DNA from: Vicia villosa
Taxonomy: Eukaryota; Streptophyta; Magnoliopsida; Fabales; Fabaceae
DNA length: 64,000 nucleotides
Assembly: GCF_029867415.1 (NCBI RefSeq)
Contig: NC_081184.1
Location: 109,479,360 to 109,543,359 of the forward strand
Direction of reading: 5' to 3'
The position numbers were made by a program, and so were the translations under genes. Shown in pieces: positions 24,419 through 35,675 of this stretch (the stretch's first letter is position 1; each line of letters starts with the position of its first letter). The notes beneath the pieces are model-generated. The model was given only the letters and a program-made list of their open reading frames with translations, ran no database searches and was not told the origin of the DNA.

Positions 24419-25743
24419 GTGTATTTTCTCTAATTTTTTCCTTGTTCTTGATAACAGATTCGATGCGCATGATTTCTTTACACGCACGATACACCCTCTA
24501 CTAGCAACCTTTGGATCATGTCAAGATCTGATCCAACGCTCCACAGTGTGAAGCTCCACCATGGACATTCAAGAGACATCCTACAGGATCAGCACCCAGG
24601 TTTTCTTAATTGTTCTTATGTATTTATTTGTTTAATGGTGTAATTAAATTAATATGTTTTTTATGGTATATAGTTTAATTGTGAAATTAAATTAACAATA
24701 TAATTACATTAGGATTAGGGATATAGTTATTTAGGATTATTTTCTCGACTATTTTCCCAATCCTCCGATTTAAGTGATTTAATTTTAATTATTATAAAAT
24801 CACAAAAACCCTAAAAAAGGTTATACGAATTAGGGTTTGCTCCATCCCATTTGCCCAAAGTATCAAAGATATTAGGATTTAATTTATTATTCGTTCCGAC
24901 TAAATCTATTGGTCGCGATGGTTAATAATCGATTAATTTAATTAATCAAATCCTATAAATTAAAATTCAAATAAATTTATTTTGCTAAATGGTTTTAACC
25001 ATCTTATTGGTTATGATGATTAGCATATTTCCCCTTATCAATTCGTTATTATTTGTAATCGAAACTATCGGTTATGAGGGATAGCGGTAAATTAATAAAT
25101 TAATAATTAAAATACATCACTTTGCTAAAAGTGATAATCGAATCAATCGATTAGAATTGCCAGCAATCCTTTACTAATCTGTTAACTATGGCGATCGAAT
25201 CTATTGATCGTTGCGGTTAATAGTGCCATATTAAATCAGGGTTGTACGCCCAAAACACTTAAAATACATCAAATCACAAACCACGGATTTTCATCTCTTC
25301 AATTCTGCGATATTCAAACTACGATAAGGTAATTCAAAATACCTTCGAACATTCGCATTTCAAAACAACTTCAAAACAAATTCAAATACATTCAATTCTA
25401 ATTCTAAGGCGTACAATCATGTGCCCGAACTACGTTGACTCTGATTCTCCATAAGGAGATACGTAGGCACTTGGATAACCAAGGCGAGTCCCCTTCCTCT
25501 AAATTCTAATCCTGTCAATATAATTAGCTTTATAATTACTCTCTGTCACCTTTCTTTGTAAACCTTGCCATAAACCTTTATCTTTGAATGTTAGCCTTTA
25601 GGAAAGGGCTGGGAGTGCCTAACACCTTCCCTCAGCCTGATTATAATAACTTACCCCGAATCTCGCGTCTGCGTAAGGTTTCCTATTCGCCTTGGTAGAA
25701 TAGGTGGCGACTCTCTAAGTAAAATTTTAGGCAGGTTGCTACA

Positions 25744-25763
25744 GCTGGCGACTCTGTTGGGGA
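25744..25763 (+). promoter_or_regulatory. Primer-binding site
   Basis: GCTGGCGACTCTGTTGGGGA immediately after the 5' LTR. It resembles the PBS reported for Ogre-type elements (complementary to a tRNA-Arg 3' end, from memory). Confidence 0.75.
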
Positions 25764-26580
25764 TAACTTAACAGTGAATTACTATGCTCCTAAGGCTTGA
25801 GAGGGTTTAGGTTTAGGTTTGTGGCAAACGGTTTAGGTTTTTGGCGAAATTTTCAGGGTTTGGCTAATTAGCCAAAATTAGGGTTTATATTTCTTTATAT
25901 GTAAATATTTAAAATTTTTATTTTATTTATTTATTTAAAATTTCACCTTTTACATCAATTAATAAATACCTGTTTATTTAAATAATGACTGTTTATTTAA
26001 ATATTGGATGTGCATTGCATTTTGTAAACCGTAAGCAGCCGGATTTCGAGGTTAGTTCAAATATTTAAATTTTATTTATTTATTTATTTTCCTCTGCAAT
26101 TTCATCACTGCAATTTAATATTTATTTAAGTGAATATTTTTATTTCTATTGCATCTTCTGGGATATATAAGATCGTTGTTAAACCTAAGTGTGGGGGTTA
26201 ACTTTGAGACCAAAAGGGGACATGAATCGCCTTACGAGTCTCACTGATAACTCCACTCGGAGTGGGTTAGGCATTTGGAAAGGTCCGAAACGAAGCTTGA
26301 CTTTGTGGAGGGCTGGACTGGATACTTAGCTGATATCTCCAGGAACCTACCCCAAAAATTCGAACCTCATGGATAAAATGAGTTGTTCCAAAATCCGAAG
26401 AGACGAAAAAGTCTCGGAGGCTACGAACGACCCCATGAGACCTTCTAGAACCCCCATAAAAAGGTTGGCTCCTAAGAGCCGCTACGTTGAACCTATGAAC
26501 CTAGGACTTTGGTGTTGCTGTGCTCTTTATATGTTTGCAATTTATATACTTCGAATATCTATGTGTTTCGATTTTGCAGG
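25764..26580 (+). other. LARD leader, non-coding
   Basis: Untranslated leader without a credible ORF or a gag start; no protein family signature. Confidence 0.5.
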
Positions 26581-27250
26581 TATCCCCACGTGGTCCCTAG
26601 CCTGTAGGGACTCTAATTTCTAAAGACCATGTCTTTCCCAAGAAGGACATCACCATCTATGCATCCCCTAGCCTGTGGGGATTTTATTTTTATATCCTTG
26701 TATTCTTACAACTACGCGTCCTTCCCACGAAGGACATTTCCATTAACGCACGTCAATTGGCCTCTCGATGGCCATGCGATCTAGTGACTGTCTCGAACGG
26801 TCACCCCGTGCTTGCTACTACGTACTCCCTAGCATATAGGGATTTTCTGTTACATCCACGTGTTTTCGCAACGACGCGTCCTTCCCCGAAGGACAACTTC
26901 ATTAGCATGCGTTCGATTGGCCTCTCGATGGCTATGAGATCTAGTGACTGTCCTGAACGGTCACTCCATGCTTATTCCCGCGCACCCTCTAACTTGTAGG
27001 GTTTGGATCTCCATTTACACATCACATCCCTAGCCTGTAGGGATTTCTCTTCGTCCATATCGTCCTTAGATAGGTTGTGTTCCGCATAGAGAACCTTCCC
27101 ACGAGGGACAAAGTCATTGGTACACATTGATTGGCCTCTCGATGACCATGAGATTTAGTGACTGTCTTGAACGGTCACTAGCCGCTATCTTCTACATACT
27201 CTCGAATCCAAGGGATTTCCCTTAGCATGTCATAACATTTACCCTGCAAA
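26581..27250 (+). repeat. Hairpin array A (leader of LARD)
   Basis: A mosaic of short inverted repeats in roughly 160-190-base units. Class 1: GTCCCTA/TAGGGAC (26593-26611), ATCCCC/GGGGAT (26663-26682), TCCCTA/TAGGGA (26826-26842), ACCCT/AGGGT (26984-27002), ATCCCTA/TAGGGAT (27026-27044). Class 2: GTCCTT/AAGGAC with a CCCACG-like loop (around 26718 and 26878; wobble version at 26630). Class 3: TGGCC/GGCCA (26758-26774). Class 4: GTGACTGT/ACGGTCAC with 5-base loops CTCGA, CCTGA, CTTGA (26784, 26944, 27158). Stems change together on both sides. Confidence 0.75.
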
Positions 27251-30000
27251 GATGCCAAGAGGGTCTAATGTCGCCTCTAAGGCTATCCCTAGGATCATAG
27301 GTTACACGTCTGCGTTGCATACGCGGGGTTACAATATAAGGAGTCTCTCGCTTACGCGTGCATTTGCATTTTCATGCATTCATACATTCACATTTGCATT
27401 TCTATCTTCGCCCGCATCCATACCAATCGTGCTAGCCGGTTTCCCGAAACTCGCCAAAAAAATCAAAAGAAAAAAAACTATGGAGAAAGGAGAATAAAAG
27501 ATCTTGGTCTTGCTAATAAAAGGGGACGTCTTTTACCGTGCCAGCCACGTGTCCATGCCTTGGCTTAACAGGATTATAAATACAATAAAGGTTTTCATCG
27601 AGCAAGGATTAGTTCAACAAAGAGTTCCCTCATAGATACACTCAAGATGTGTCTAGTCATAAAGGGGTTCATCTTAGAACATATCAAACTTTCGAGGACT
27701 CTCTATGATAACCTGGGGGCAAGGATTAATCCAACTAGGGCAAAATCCTAGACAAAGATGCATACTACGAAGGAGGGAAGGCAACATATGTTAACTCCAC
27801 ACCAAGGGGCAAAAGGGTCATAGGTTCTCTCTATCAATCTACAAATTCTGGAGGTTGCAAACGGTGTGGTACTATCCGTAGGAAAGGCAAAAGAGGTTCA
27901 GTCAAAGGAAACCCATAAAGTTCCGATACGACGAAAACCCACCGCTTACAATTACTTCCGACAGGTTTGACGTGCCCAAGAAGAATTCGAGGTTACCCTT
28001 TTACTTCTACAAGTCTAAAGAGCTAAGGAGTAAAACAAGATCAATGGATCCACAAAGGAGATTTCCCTTAGGATCAATAGGTTTATCATTTCAAGTTGTA
28101 TTTCCTACGATCACAAAATGCTATTTGATATAAAACATTGTACCTTTCGAATAGTAATTCAATAAAAATAGCATGCATGTTTTGAAATCAATCCATTCGC
28201 TTCATTCGCTCACTACTACGACTTTCTACTCGCACGCTTCTATTCTATTTTCAATTTCAAATTTAAGAGTATTAACAAACTTGAGGGAGAATGACGATTA
28301 CAAATAACTAAGTCCAGCTAAACATATGCTTTCAAGGTAAGACCGAGCCGAGGATGTACATGCATTACTTCAATTCCCAAACAGTGGAGATATAAGGATG
28401 TTAACCCCTCGTCACCCCCTCGAGCCAGGAGTTGGAGTTTGCTTCTACTTTTTAAATAAACCTTGATTTCAACCAGGGGCAGGGTAGATTTCAATTAATT
28501 CAATGGTGTATTTTGGTTGTCAAGAGAATCACTCAATCCAAGCAAAGGATCAAGCAAAGCAAAGGTTCAAGCATATTTTCTTCCTCGCATTCATCAAAGA
28601 TTGAGGAAGTAATGGAGATAACATTCACAACAATCTTCTTCCTCATTACATCATTCAAGATCGAGGAAGTATCAAAGGCGAAGCTTACAAATCAAAATCG
28701 ACATGGCAGTCACAACATTCAATATCCAAGGATCAAGTACTTCAAAAAAAAAAGGGAGAAAAACGCCCGCTAAGTCAAAATGGAAAATTCCATGAAAACA
28801 AAAGAACGACTTAGGCAAAAATTAGGGCATCCCGATGGATCAAACTCAAGAGAGTTGGTTCATGCAAAAATAAGGGATAAAAACAAAGGCGAAATAAAAA
28901 GGATAATCTTATGACTGCCAAACCATCAAAACTTCACAACAATGCTTGGATCTTTACAATATTTTTTATCAAACGCTTGGGTCTTTGTTAAAGGCTTCTG
29001 CTCAACATCAGAACTGATTCTCTTACAAACAAGGCACATCCATCGGATTAGGAGAATTTTTAGGATCTGGAGAACATCAAGGAGAAAGGGGTGGGATAAA
29101 TAAAATTTTGAGCCTTATATCCATTGTTTCTTAAAACATGAACCAGGCCAAGTTACAACATTTAAAAGTCCTAATTGAGGCAAGGTTAACCATGAAAGCA
29201 TATTAAGCAGGATTTGTTATACTGACTCCTATGTATGTTAAAACTATTTCTAACCACTACGCTTCTTCAAGCATTCATTTCTTAAATCACCCAGTCCTAA
29301 TTCATAACGGACTTCGATTTCAAAAAACTTGCATACACATCACATTAGAGTTACTTCTCAAAGGGTACAACGTCATCTACGAGTATACACTTAGCACAAA
29401 GGTGATCATTTTTGATAAAGACTCTTGAATGGGGAAACCACGTCCAGAGGGTTTTCCTAAACAGGAGCATGCAATCAAACATCCTATTTACTAGGGGAAT
29501 TCTTCCTAAAGGTTCAATCGACTTGGGGCACACCTCGAAGCAATAACAAACAGGGGCATGTCAAACATGGGAAGAATTCAAATTCAAAAGGATAGAACAC
29601 TATGGATAGTCCTCCATATCATGGAGATCAAGGGCACACCCTTCAATCTAAACATCGAAGCATATGACAAAGCTATTTGCTGGGGCACTTCCCTCATAAG
29701 CATCTTTTTCCACGAAAATACTGGGGCAATGGATAGCAAATCCATAAGACGCATAACAAAAGGAAAAGGCGTCTTCACACTTTACAACCTCGAATCAATC
29801 TTTCTCCTGACTACGATCTTCAAAGTTCAAACAAAACAGGTATTGGGAAATCGCGCTAGCATCACACCCCATCTTATCAAGCAAACCTGCAACTCCAGCG
29901 AACTATATACGCTTTGGTTATCAATAACCTACCATTGGAGCATCCTACAAATACATACAAATCATGCATTACATACATGGGTTGATACATTACACCGTAA
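27251..30000 (+). other. LARD internal domain, central non-coding part
   Basis: About 2.75 kb with only short ORFs that match no retroelement domain I know. Phrases such as caggggca and ctggggc recur. It may derive from a decayed ancestral coding or 3' region. Confidence 0.45.
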
Positions 30001-30800
30001 CCTTTTCTAGGTGGTCTTCTTTAAGACAAATATCACGATCCTTTCTAGGAGTTTCCTCAAGCAGTCTTATTCAAGACAAATTGTCATCCTTTTCAGGAGT
30101 ATCTTTTCAGGTAATCTTCTTCAAGACATCCCTTTTTCTAAAGTTCCTTTTCAGGAAGTCTTTTTCAAGACGTTCCCTTTTCTAAGTACCTTTTGAGGTA
30201 GTCTTCTTCAGGACATTCTTTTTCTAAGTACCTTTTCAGGTAGTCTTCTTCAGGACATTCTTTTTCTAAGTACCTTTTCAGGTAGTCTTCTTTAAGACAT
30301 CCCTCTTTCTAAAGTTCCTTTTCAGGTAGTCTTTTTCAAGACGTTCCCTTTTCTAAGTACCTTTTGAGGTAGTCTTCTTCAAGACATTCTTTTTCTAAGT
30401 ACCTTTGGAGGTAGTCTTCTTCAAGACATCCTTCTTCTAATCACCTTTTCAGGTAGGCTTCTTAGAGACATTCTTGTCCTAAGTACCTTTTCAGGTAGTC
30501 TCTTTCAAAAAAAAAAACAATTCGTCATCACTCTCAAGAACCTCTTCAGGTAGTCTTCTTTAAGACATCTTTCAACCTTTTCAGGTAGTCGTCTTTAAAG
30601 ACATTCTTCATTCCTTGCTAAGAACTTTTTCAAGTGATATTCTTTAAGACAAATTTCTATCTACTCTAAGAGCCTTTACAGGTGGTCTTCTCTAAGACAA
30701 ATTGCTACCATTTCAAAAAATCATTTCAGATAGTCTTCTTTAAGACAAACATTCACACCCATTCAAAAGACCTTTTCAGGTAACCTTACAGAAGACATTA
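30001..30800 (+). repeat. Hairpin array B, ~30-60-bp units
   Basis: About two dozen alternating units of two hairpins: GTCTT-nTTn-AAGAC and TACCT-TTTC-AGGTA. The second varies in register: TTCCT/AGGAA (~30142), TCCT/AGGA (~30041, 30088), ACCT/AGGT. Loops are 4-5 bases. Several units have lost one arm. Confidence 0.75.
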
Positions 30801-31054
30801 CTTCGCTCCACTCATTACGTCGACCAAACATACGCATATGCATAAGCATACATAAACATTACAAAGCCAACATAAGCATAGTCATGGGACAGGTGCAAGC
30901 ATGGAGTAAACAAGTTCAATGGGTTTAAAGAGATAAAATCTTGGGATTGCATCAGCATCAGCATACATACATACACACTAGCATATGCATATCATCTAAT
31001 GCATTCACATATCACAAAAAACCCAATTTTGATTGGCCATCTAAATCATTTTCA

Positions 31055-31330
31055 AAGTCAGTTCTCGTCTGACTGTTACATCAAAATCCAGTTCCTGTCT
31101 GGTAGTCAGTTCCCGTCTGACTGTTACATCAAAATCCAGTTCCCGTCTGGTAGTCAGTTCCCGTCTGACTATTACATTAAATCCAGTTCCCGTCTGGTAG
31201 TCAGTTCCCGTCTGACTGTTACATTGGATCCAGTTCCCGTCTGGTAGTCAGTTCCCGTCTGACTGTTACATTAAATCCAGTTCCCGTCTGGTAGTCAGTT
31301 CTCGTCTGACTATTACATCAAAATTCAAAT
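31055..31330 (+). repeat. Hairpin array C, ~50-bp units
   Basis: Alternating AGTCAG-loop-CTGACT and CCAG-loop-CTGG hairpins sharing the 7-base loop TTCCCGT (variants TTCTCGT, TTCCTGT). Six of the first type and five of the second were counted. Confidence 0.8.
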
Positions 31331-31352
31331 CATACTGCAAAAGCCTAGTTTC

Positions 31353-31415
31353 CAACCCTCGTGTTGTGATTGGTGTATTTTCCGACCCGCGTGTCGTGAG
31401 ATTTCCAACCCTCGT
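31353..31415 (+). repeat. Alternating CAAC/GTTG and CGAC/GTCG hairpins (left part)
   Basis: CAAC-CCTCGT-GTTG (31353-31366), CGAC-CCGCGT-GTCG (31383-31396) and the left arm of a third (CAAC, 31406-31409). The third is cut in its loop by the solo LTR; its right arm GTTG is at 34703-34706, and a fourth unit CGAC-CCTCGA-GTCG follows at 34723-34736. Confidence 0.75.
31411..31415. repeat. TSD CTCGT, left copy
   Basis: Identical to 34698-34702. Confidence 0.88.
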
Positions 31416-31678
31416 TGTCATACCCCAATTTTTGACCCTAAGATCACACATCATTTGCATACCAATCATCAATCAAGAAGTTTTAACCTAGATCTCTACT
31501 TGCAATGCTGTGCTCAATTCATCTGCAAAGGAATCATCGAGCACCCATGTTTTAGTTTGTATATATTCCTTTACTAACCAAAATACCAAAAATATTGCCT
31601 TGTGCTCTTGTATGTTTGTGTTTTGTAGGTACCAAGTCAAAATACCCATCAAAGGAGCATTTTTCAACATTTTCACTG

Positions 31679-31860
31679 TGCAAATCGATTTGCATAAGGT
31701 GTAAATCGATTTACACAACTGTTTCTGCACCAGATTTGCTTCTGCCATCAGTGCAAATCGATTTGCATAAGACAGCAATCGATTTGCATAACTGTTTTTG
31801 CCCCAGATTTTGCCTTTTTCAGCCATGTAAATAGATTTGCATAATGTGCAAATCGATTGC
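31679..31860. repeat. Palindromic AAATCGATTT cluster, first
   Basis: TGCAAATCGATTTGCA (31679-31694 and 31752-31767) and GTGTAAATCGATTTACAC (31699-31716) are perfect palindromes; shorter variants follow at ~31775 and ~31840. Confidence 0.8.
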
Positions 31861-32569
31861 ACCAACACGAATTTGGAAAAATGAAGGCAAATTTCAGCTT
31901 TTTGAAGTGTTGACATCATTTGCAAGCATGGGAAGCATGACTTGGTTCTTACATTTGATTTCCTAAATCATCTAATCATGTACTCTCATGTGATTGCATC
32001 AAGACCATTGGATTTCATTTTTGTCTCCAAATCACTTTTCCAAGCCTAATTCTATTTTCCAATCCTAACTCCAAGCCACAAAATTTCCCAAGCCTAAGTG
32101 CTATAAATTGAGGCACTCCCCTCTTCATTTTTCAAGCTTTGATAGCCAAGAAACTTATTGCAAATTCTCTCCTCACCTCTTCCAAACCCATCACTCAAAG
32201 CTCTTTTTCTTCCACACAAATTAGTGAGTCACATCTTAAACCTCACTAATTTAGAGCTAAACCTCAACATAAACACTACTTTTCTTCATCAATTATGAGA
32301 GATCAAGGCTTGTGGTTGTGTGTTCTTGAAGAAGATTCAAAGTTTGTGAAAGATTTGGTAAAATTCTAGATCCAATCCATAATTCAAGATGTGATCCATT
32401 GTTGTTTATGCTTGATGCACCTTTGGTGCTATATTGATGAGATTTGCTTGCTTACTTGATACATTTTCGTGCACAAATTGATCCAAGATCACAAGGTGTT
32501 TGGTTTTATGTTTAAACAAGTTTTCTTCTCTTTATTTGCTGTTTTTCTGAAAACTGTGTTTTGCAAATC

Positions 32570-32672
32570 GATTTACATCTGGTGCAAATCGATTTACACA
32601 ACTGAAAACTGCGCAGATTTTGAAAACAGAGTTATGCAAATCGATTTACACTCTGTGCAAATCGATTTACAC
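32570..32672. repeat. Palindromic AAATCGATTT cluster, second
   Basis: Four copies of gcaaatcgatttaca(c): near-palindromes mixing the GCAAAT and TTTACAC half-sites. Confidence 0.75.
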
Positions 32673-34697
32673 TGGGCAGAATGCTGATTTTTGTGGTTTT
32701 TGACTTGTTTTTGGTTCTAACTCATCTTCTACTCCATTCTTTTGATATTTGCTTTGAATCACAAGTTAGAGGCCTAATTTCTCTCTAATTTCAATGGACT
32801 TAGGGCGTCGATAGGATGAGAATCCAAATCCGCAATATTAAGTGATTGAAATTATGGATGAAAGGAGTCTTTAATGTGGTTCCATCTTTTATTTCTTTTT
32901 ATTTTGGTCGATGAAAGTCTTAATGCCTTGAGAATTCTTATGGATTCTTGGTGAAGACTAGATCACTCACCTTTTTTCTTTTCGTGCGGTATTGCTTTCG
33001 GAAAACGATCTACATATCGTTCTTCTCGCATGCATTAGCACATAAAGTTTTGACCGGCCTCGTTGTAGGGTGATTTCTACATAAATCACTTGGCGATCTG
33101 CTTAACATAGCGCAATATTTTGTGTCCCGAATCAAAAAGATCAAATATGGAAGAGAATTGTATGCGGTTGATTTAAGACTTGTGGAGGTTTTTATCGTGT
33201 AGTCGCTATGATTTTATCAAGCTTCTGATAAACCCCATTGAATTTAAATCCGAGTACATCATTCACTCACCATCGATCTCCTACTAACTTTGATAACATA
33301 CTTGACAAGTTTCAAGATGGTTATCTTTAACATTTAACAACTAACTTTAATTTCCGCACCTTTACTATACCGCTCTTTATATTTCTAGCTTTATCGCTTT
33401 ATTTTATCATTTCATCATATTTACTTTCCGCCGTTTTTTCTTTGTCCACTTGGACATATGTTTATGCTTCCGTTATTTTTCTTTTGTCCACTTGGACCAT
33501 ACTTTACTTTTATGCTAAAACACTAATAAGCAATCGGAAATCTAAAAAATACATAAGGCTCTCTTTGGACTATCGGTTACTATCCCTAGCATTTTGGAGA
33601 TTCGGACTTATGGACCTAGTACCTCTGGACTCATTCTATTACTACCCTGTGATTGTTCTGTCTGTCTGGCATTGTTTTGTTGTATGTTTATGTGTGCAGG
33701 TACTTCCTTGAAAGCCCTTGATGGTTAATTCCAAGGCATTGATATAAGGATTTTACCCGAAAACAGCCGTTACTCTGCCCGATTTTCGTCAGAATCTTAA
33801 AGTGGTGCTAAGACAATAAGTTCATCTGGATCCCCAAGTGTTAATGTATTGGTATTGATAAACCCAAAGGATGGGAAATCTACCTTGACTCAAAATGTCA
33901 AGTGTTGGCTTCTTCTTCGGTTAGACCGCTTCTTTCCTTAGCTTTTATTTTACGCAATAAGATAGCCTCTTCATCTCCTCCCATTCTTAAATTTTCAAAA
34001 TCTTCTCTCTTTTTCCAAAACATTCTTATGTTTGCAAACCTTTTCAAAACCTTTTTTTCTTAAAAATATCTTTCGCCCTTAGTGGCTTTTCTTCAAAAGT
34101 TTAGACACCGTTAATTGTCGAAACGAGTGGTTATACCCCACGATTTTGAAATTGATTGATATAATGAGATCTTTTCCGCGTGAGAGAGCTAGTGGCATAC
34201 TCGTCGATTTTATCCGAGTTGGAGCCCTTCTTTCATTAGCGATGCAAAGAACTCGTTTGTTCTCATGCTCAAGATCAATGGCTGAGTATTTCTCTCTAAC
34301 GACAACAAAGTGTTTATTCGTTTTAAAACATTTTTTTCCCAAAAGCGGAACTACATTAGCTCTGACTTCTCCATTGCACCGAGGAGGTATGTAGGCCCAA
34401 AGCTTAACGCTTTGCCGAGCTTATTTTAAAAAATAAAACAAATCGTTTTTTAGCACACACGACACAAATTTTCAAAAAGGTTCCCGTGGAGTACCACGGA
34501 TATGAGGGGTGCTTTAAACCTTCCCCTCATATAATCAACACCCGTACCTGAGTTCTCTTTCTTGTTTTAAAAACAAAACTTTGGGTTTTTCGTTCTTTTC
34601 CCTTTTCCTTTGAAAAAATAAAGCGCGGTGGCGATTTCAAACGGAATATTGATTCGAGTCAATCCCATGGCTTCGATATCAGAATTTCCCCGCTACA

Positions 34698-34702
34698 CTC
34701 GT
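34698..34702. repeat. TSD CTCGT, right copy
   Basis: Matches 31411-31415. Confidence 0.88.
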
Positions 34703-34769
34703 GTTGTGACAGGTGTGTTTTCCGACCCTCGAGTCGTGAGTCTCCAAACAGGTGAATCTTTTTCATACA

Positions 34770-35100
34770 GGTAAACTCGTCCGAACCAGGACGAGTAATC
34801 CTAACGGTGCAGGTGAGCTTGTCAAAACTATGACAAGTAATCCAAGTGGTGCAGGTGAAATTTGTCCGAACCAGGGCAAATGATCCAAATGGTGTAGGTG
34901 AAATTTGTCCGAACCAGGGCAAATGATCCAAATGGTGTAGGTGAAATTTGTCCGAACCAGGGCAAATGATCCAAATGGTGCAGGTGAGTTTGCGATAACC
35001 CTCGCAAATGATCCAAATGGTGCAGGTGAGTTTGCGATAACCCTCGCAAATGACCCTATTGGTGCAGGTGAGCTTGTTAAGAATCATAACAAGTGATCCC
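34770..35100 (+). repeat. Hairpin array D, 42-43-bp units with covarying stems
   Basis: Eight hairpins in regular 42-43-base steps, loops of 6-7 bases. 1: ACTCGTCC/GGACGAGT (34775-34796). 2: CTTGTCA/TGACAAG (34818-34837). 3-5: ATTTGTCC/GGGCAAAT (34860, 34903, 34946). 6-7: TTTGCGA/TCGCAAA (34989, 35031). 8: CTTGTTA/TAACAAG (35073-35093). The linker (around tgatccaaatggtgcaggtg) is conserved while the stem changes. Confidence 0.88.
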
Positions 35101-35663
35101 TCTTACAAGTCCTCGCTAGGTAAGACTCAGGCTTTAGCAGGACGGTTCTTTTCTCTCACACTCGAGCACAAGGTTTTTTTTCAAACGATACTTCAATTGG
35201 GTTTATCACGTTAGTCCCTCGGCAGTGATGTTCCCCAAAATTTCATCAACAACAAGCAAAGGTTCTATCTTTCTTTTCAAAGCTACTAACACATCTCAAC
35301 TAACAATCATGCATCATTCAACTAACATACTTCATTCATACATAATGCATATGCATACATCACTCTCATTTATTTTGAGAGGCCTACCACATCATACATC
35401 GCATGCATCATATCATTGCATAAAATTCAGGTTGCCTTTTTAGGCCGTGTTACAACCAAAACACAGTGATTCCTTTCGAAAGCACTTGCTTCGCATTCGA
35501 AAGAGAGGGGTATTTACCTCGGGTGGCATCTGTAAGCCCATCTCCCATGGAATTTCTTCCCAACAAAGGCAAATTTCAGGGCATTTCAGTGTTCAATCAT
35601 CTTCTACCTTTAGATTACGATAGGCAGACGTGCCTATCCAATTCTTCAGGTTTAAGAAGATTA
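35101..35663 (+). other. LARD internal domain, 3' part
   Basis: Non-coding; cat-rich stretches (35300-35420). No domain recognised. Confidence 0.5.
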
Positions 35664-35675
35664 AACAGGGGCAGC
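35664..35675 (+). promoter_or_regulatory. Polypurine tract
   Basis: AACAGGGGCAGC directly before the 3' LTR; primes plus-strand synthesis. A short interrupted tract like those of Ogre-type elements. Confidence 0.7.

Larger units (their letters stand above)
22831..25743 (+). repeat. 5' LTR of LARD
   Basis: Starts TGTCATACCCCAAAATTTGC and ends GGCAGGTTGCTACA, directly followed by the PBS. Same length as the 3' LTR. It contains a TATA box (23250), a GC-rich block with a 190-codon ORF (23654) and a tRNA-like module (24347-24418). Confidence 0.93.
31416..34697 (+). mobile_element. Solo LTR, 3.28 kb, nested in the LARD
   Basis: Starts TGTCATACCCCAATTTTTG, ends TTTCCCCGCTACA and is flanked by CTCGT on both sides. 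No PBS, internal domain or second LTR, so it is a solo LTR left by LTR-LTR recombination. It has TGTCATACCCC in common with the other long LTRs but little else. It carries clustered palindromes on an AATCGATT core (31679-31860, 32570-32672). The stretch 34480-34680 resembles terminal LTR regions of Tat-type elements (ggtggcgatttc). Confidence 0.88.

Noticed and set aside
29558..30010. 150-codon ORF in the LARD internal domain
   Set aside because: No family signature, no leader or conserved motifs; sits in low-constraint non-coding DNA.
30001..31330. CRISPR-like look of the regular repeats
   Set aside because: Plant retroelement context, no unique spacers; units are variants of each other.
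31510..31925. ORFs in both strands of the 31416 solo LTR (QIDLHK-type repeats)
   Set aside because: Generated by the AAATCGATTT palindromes.
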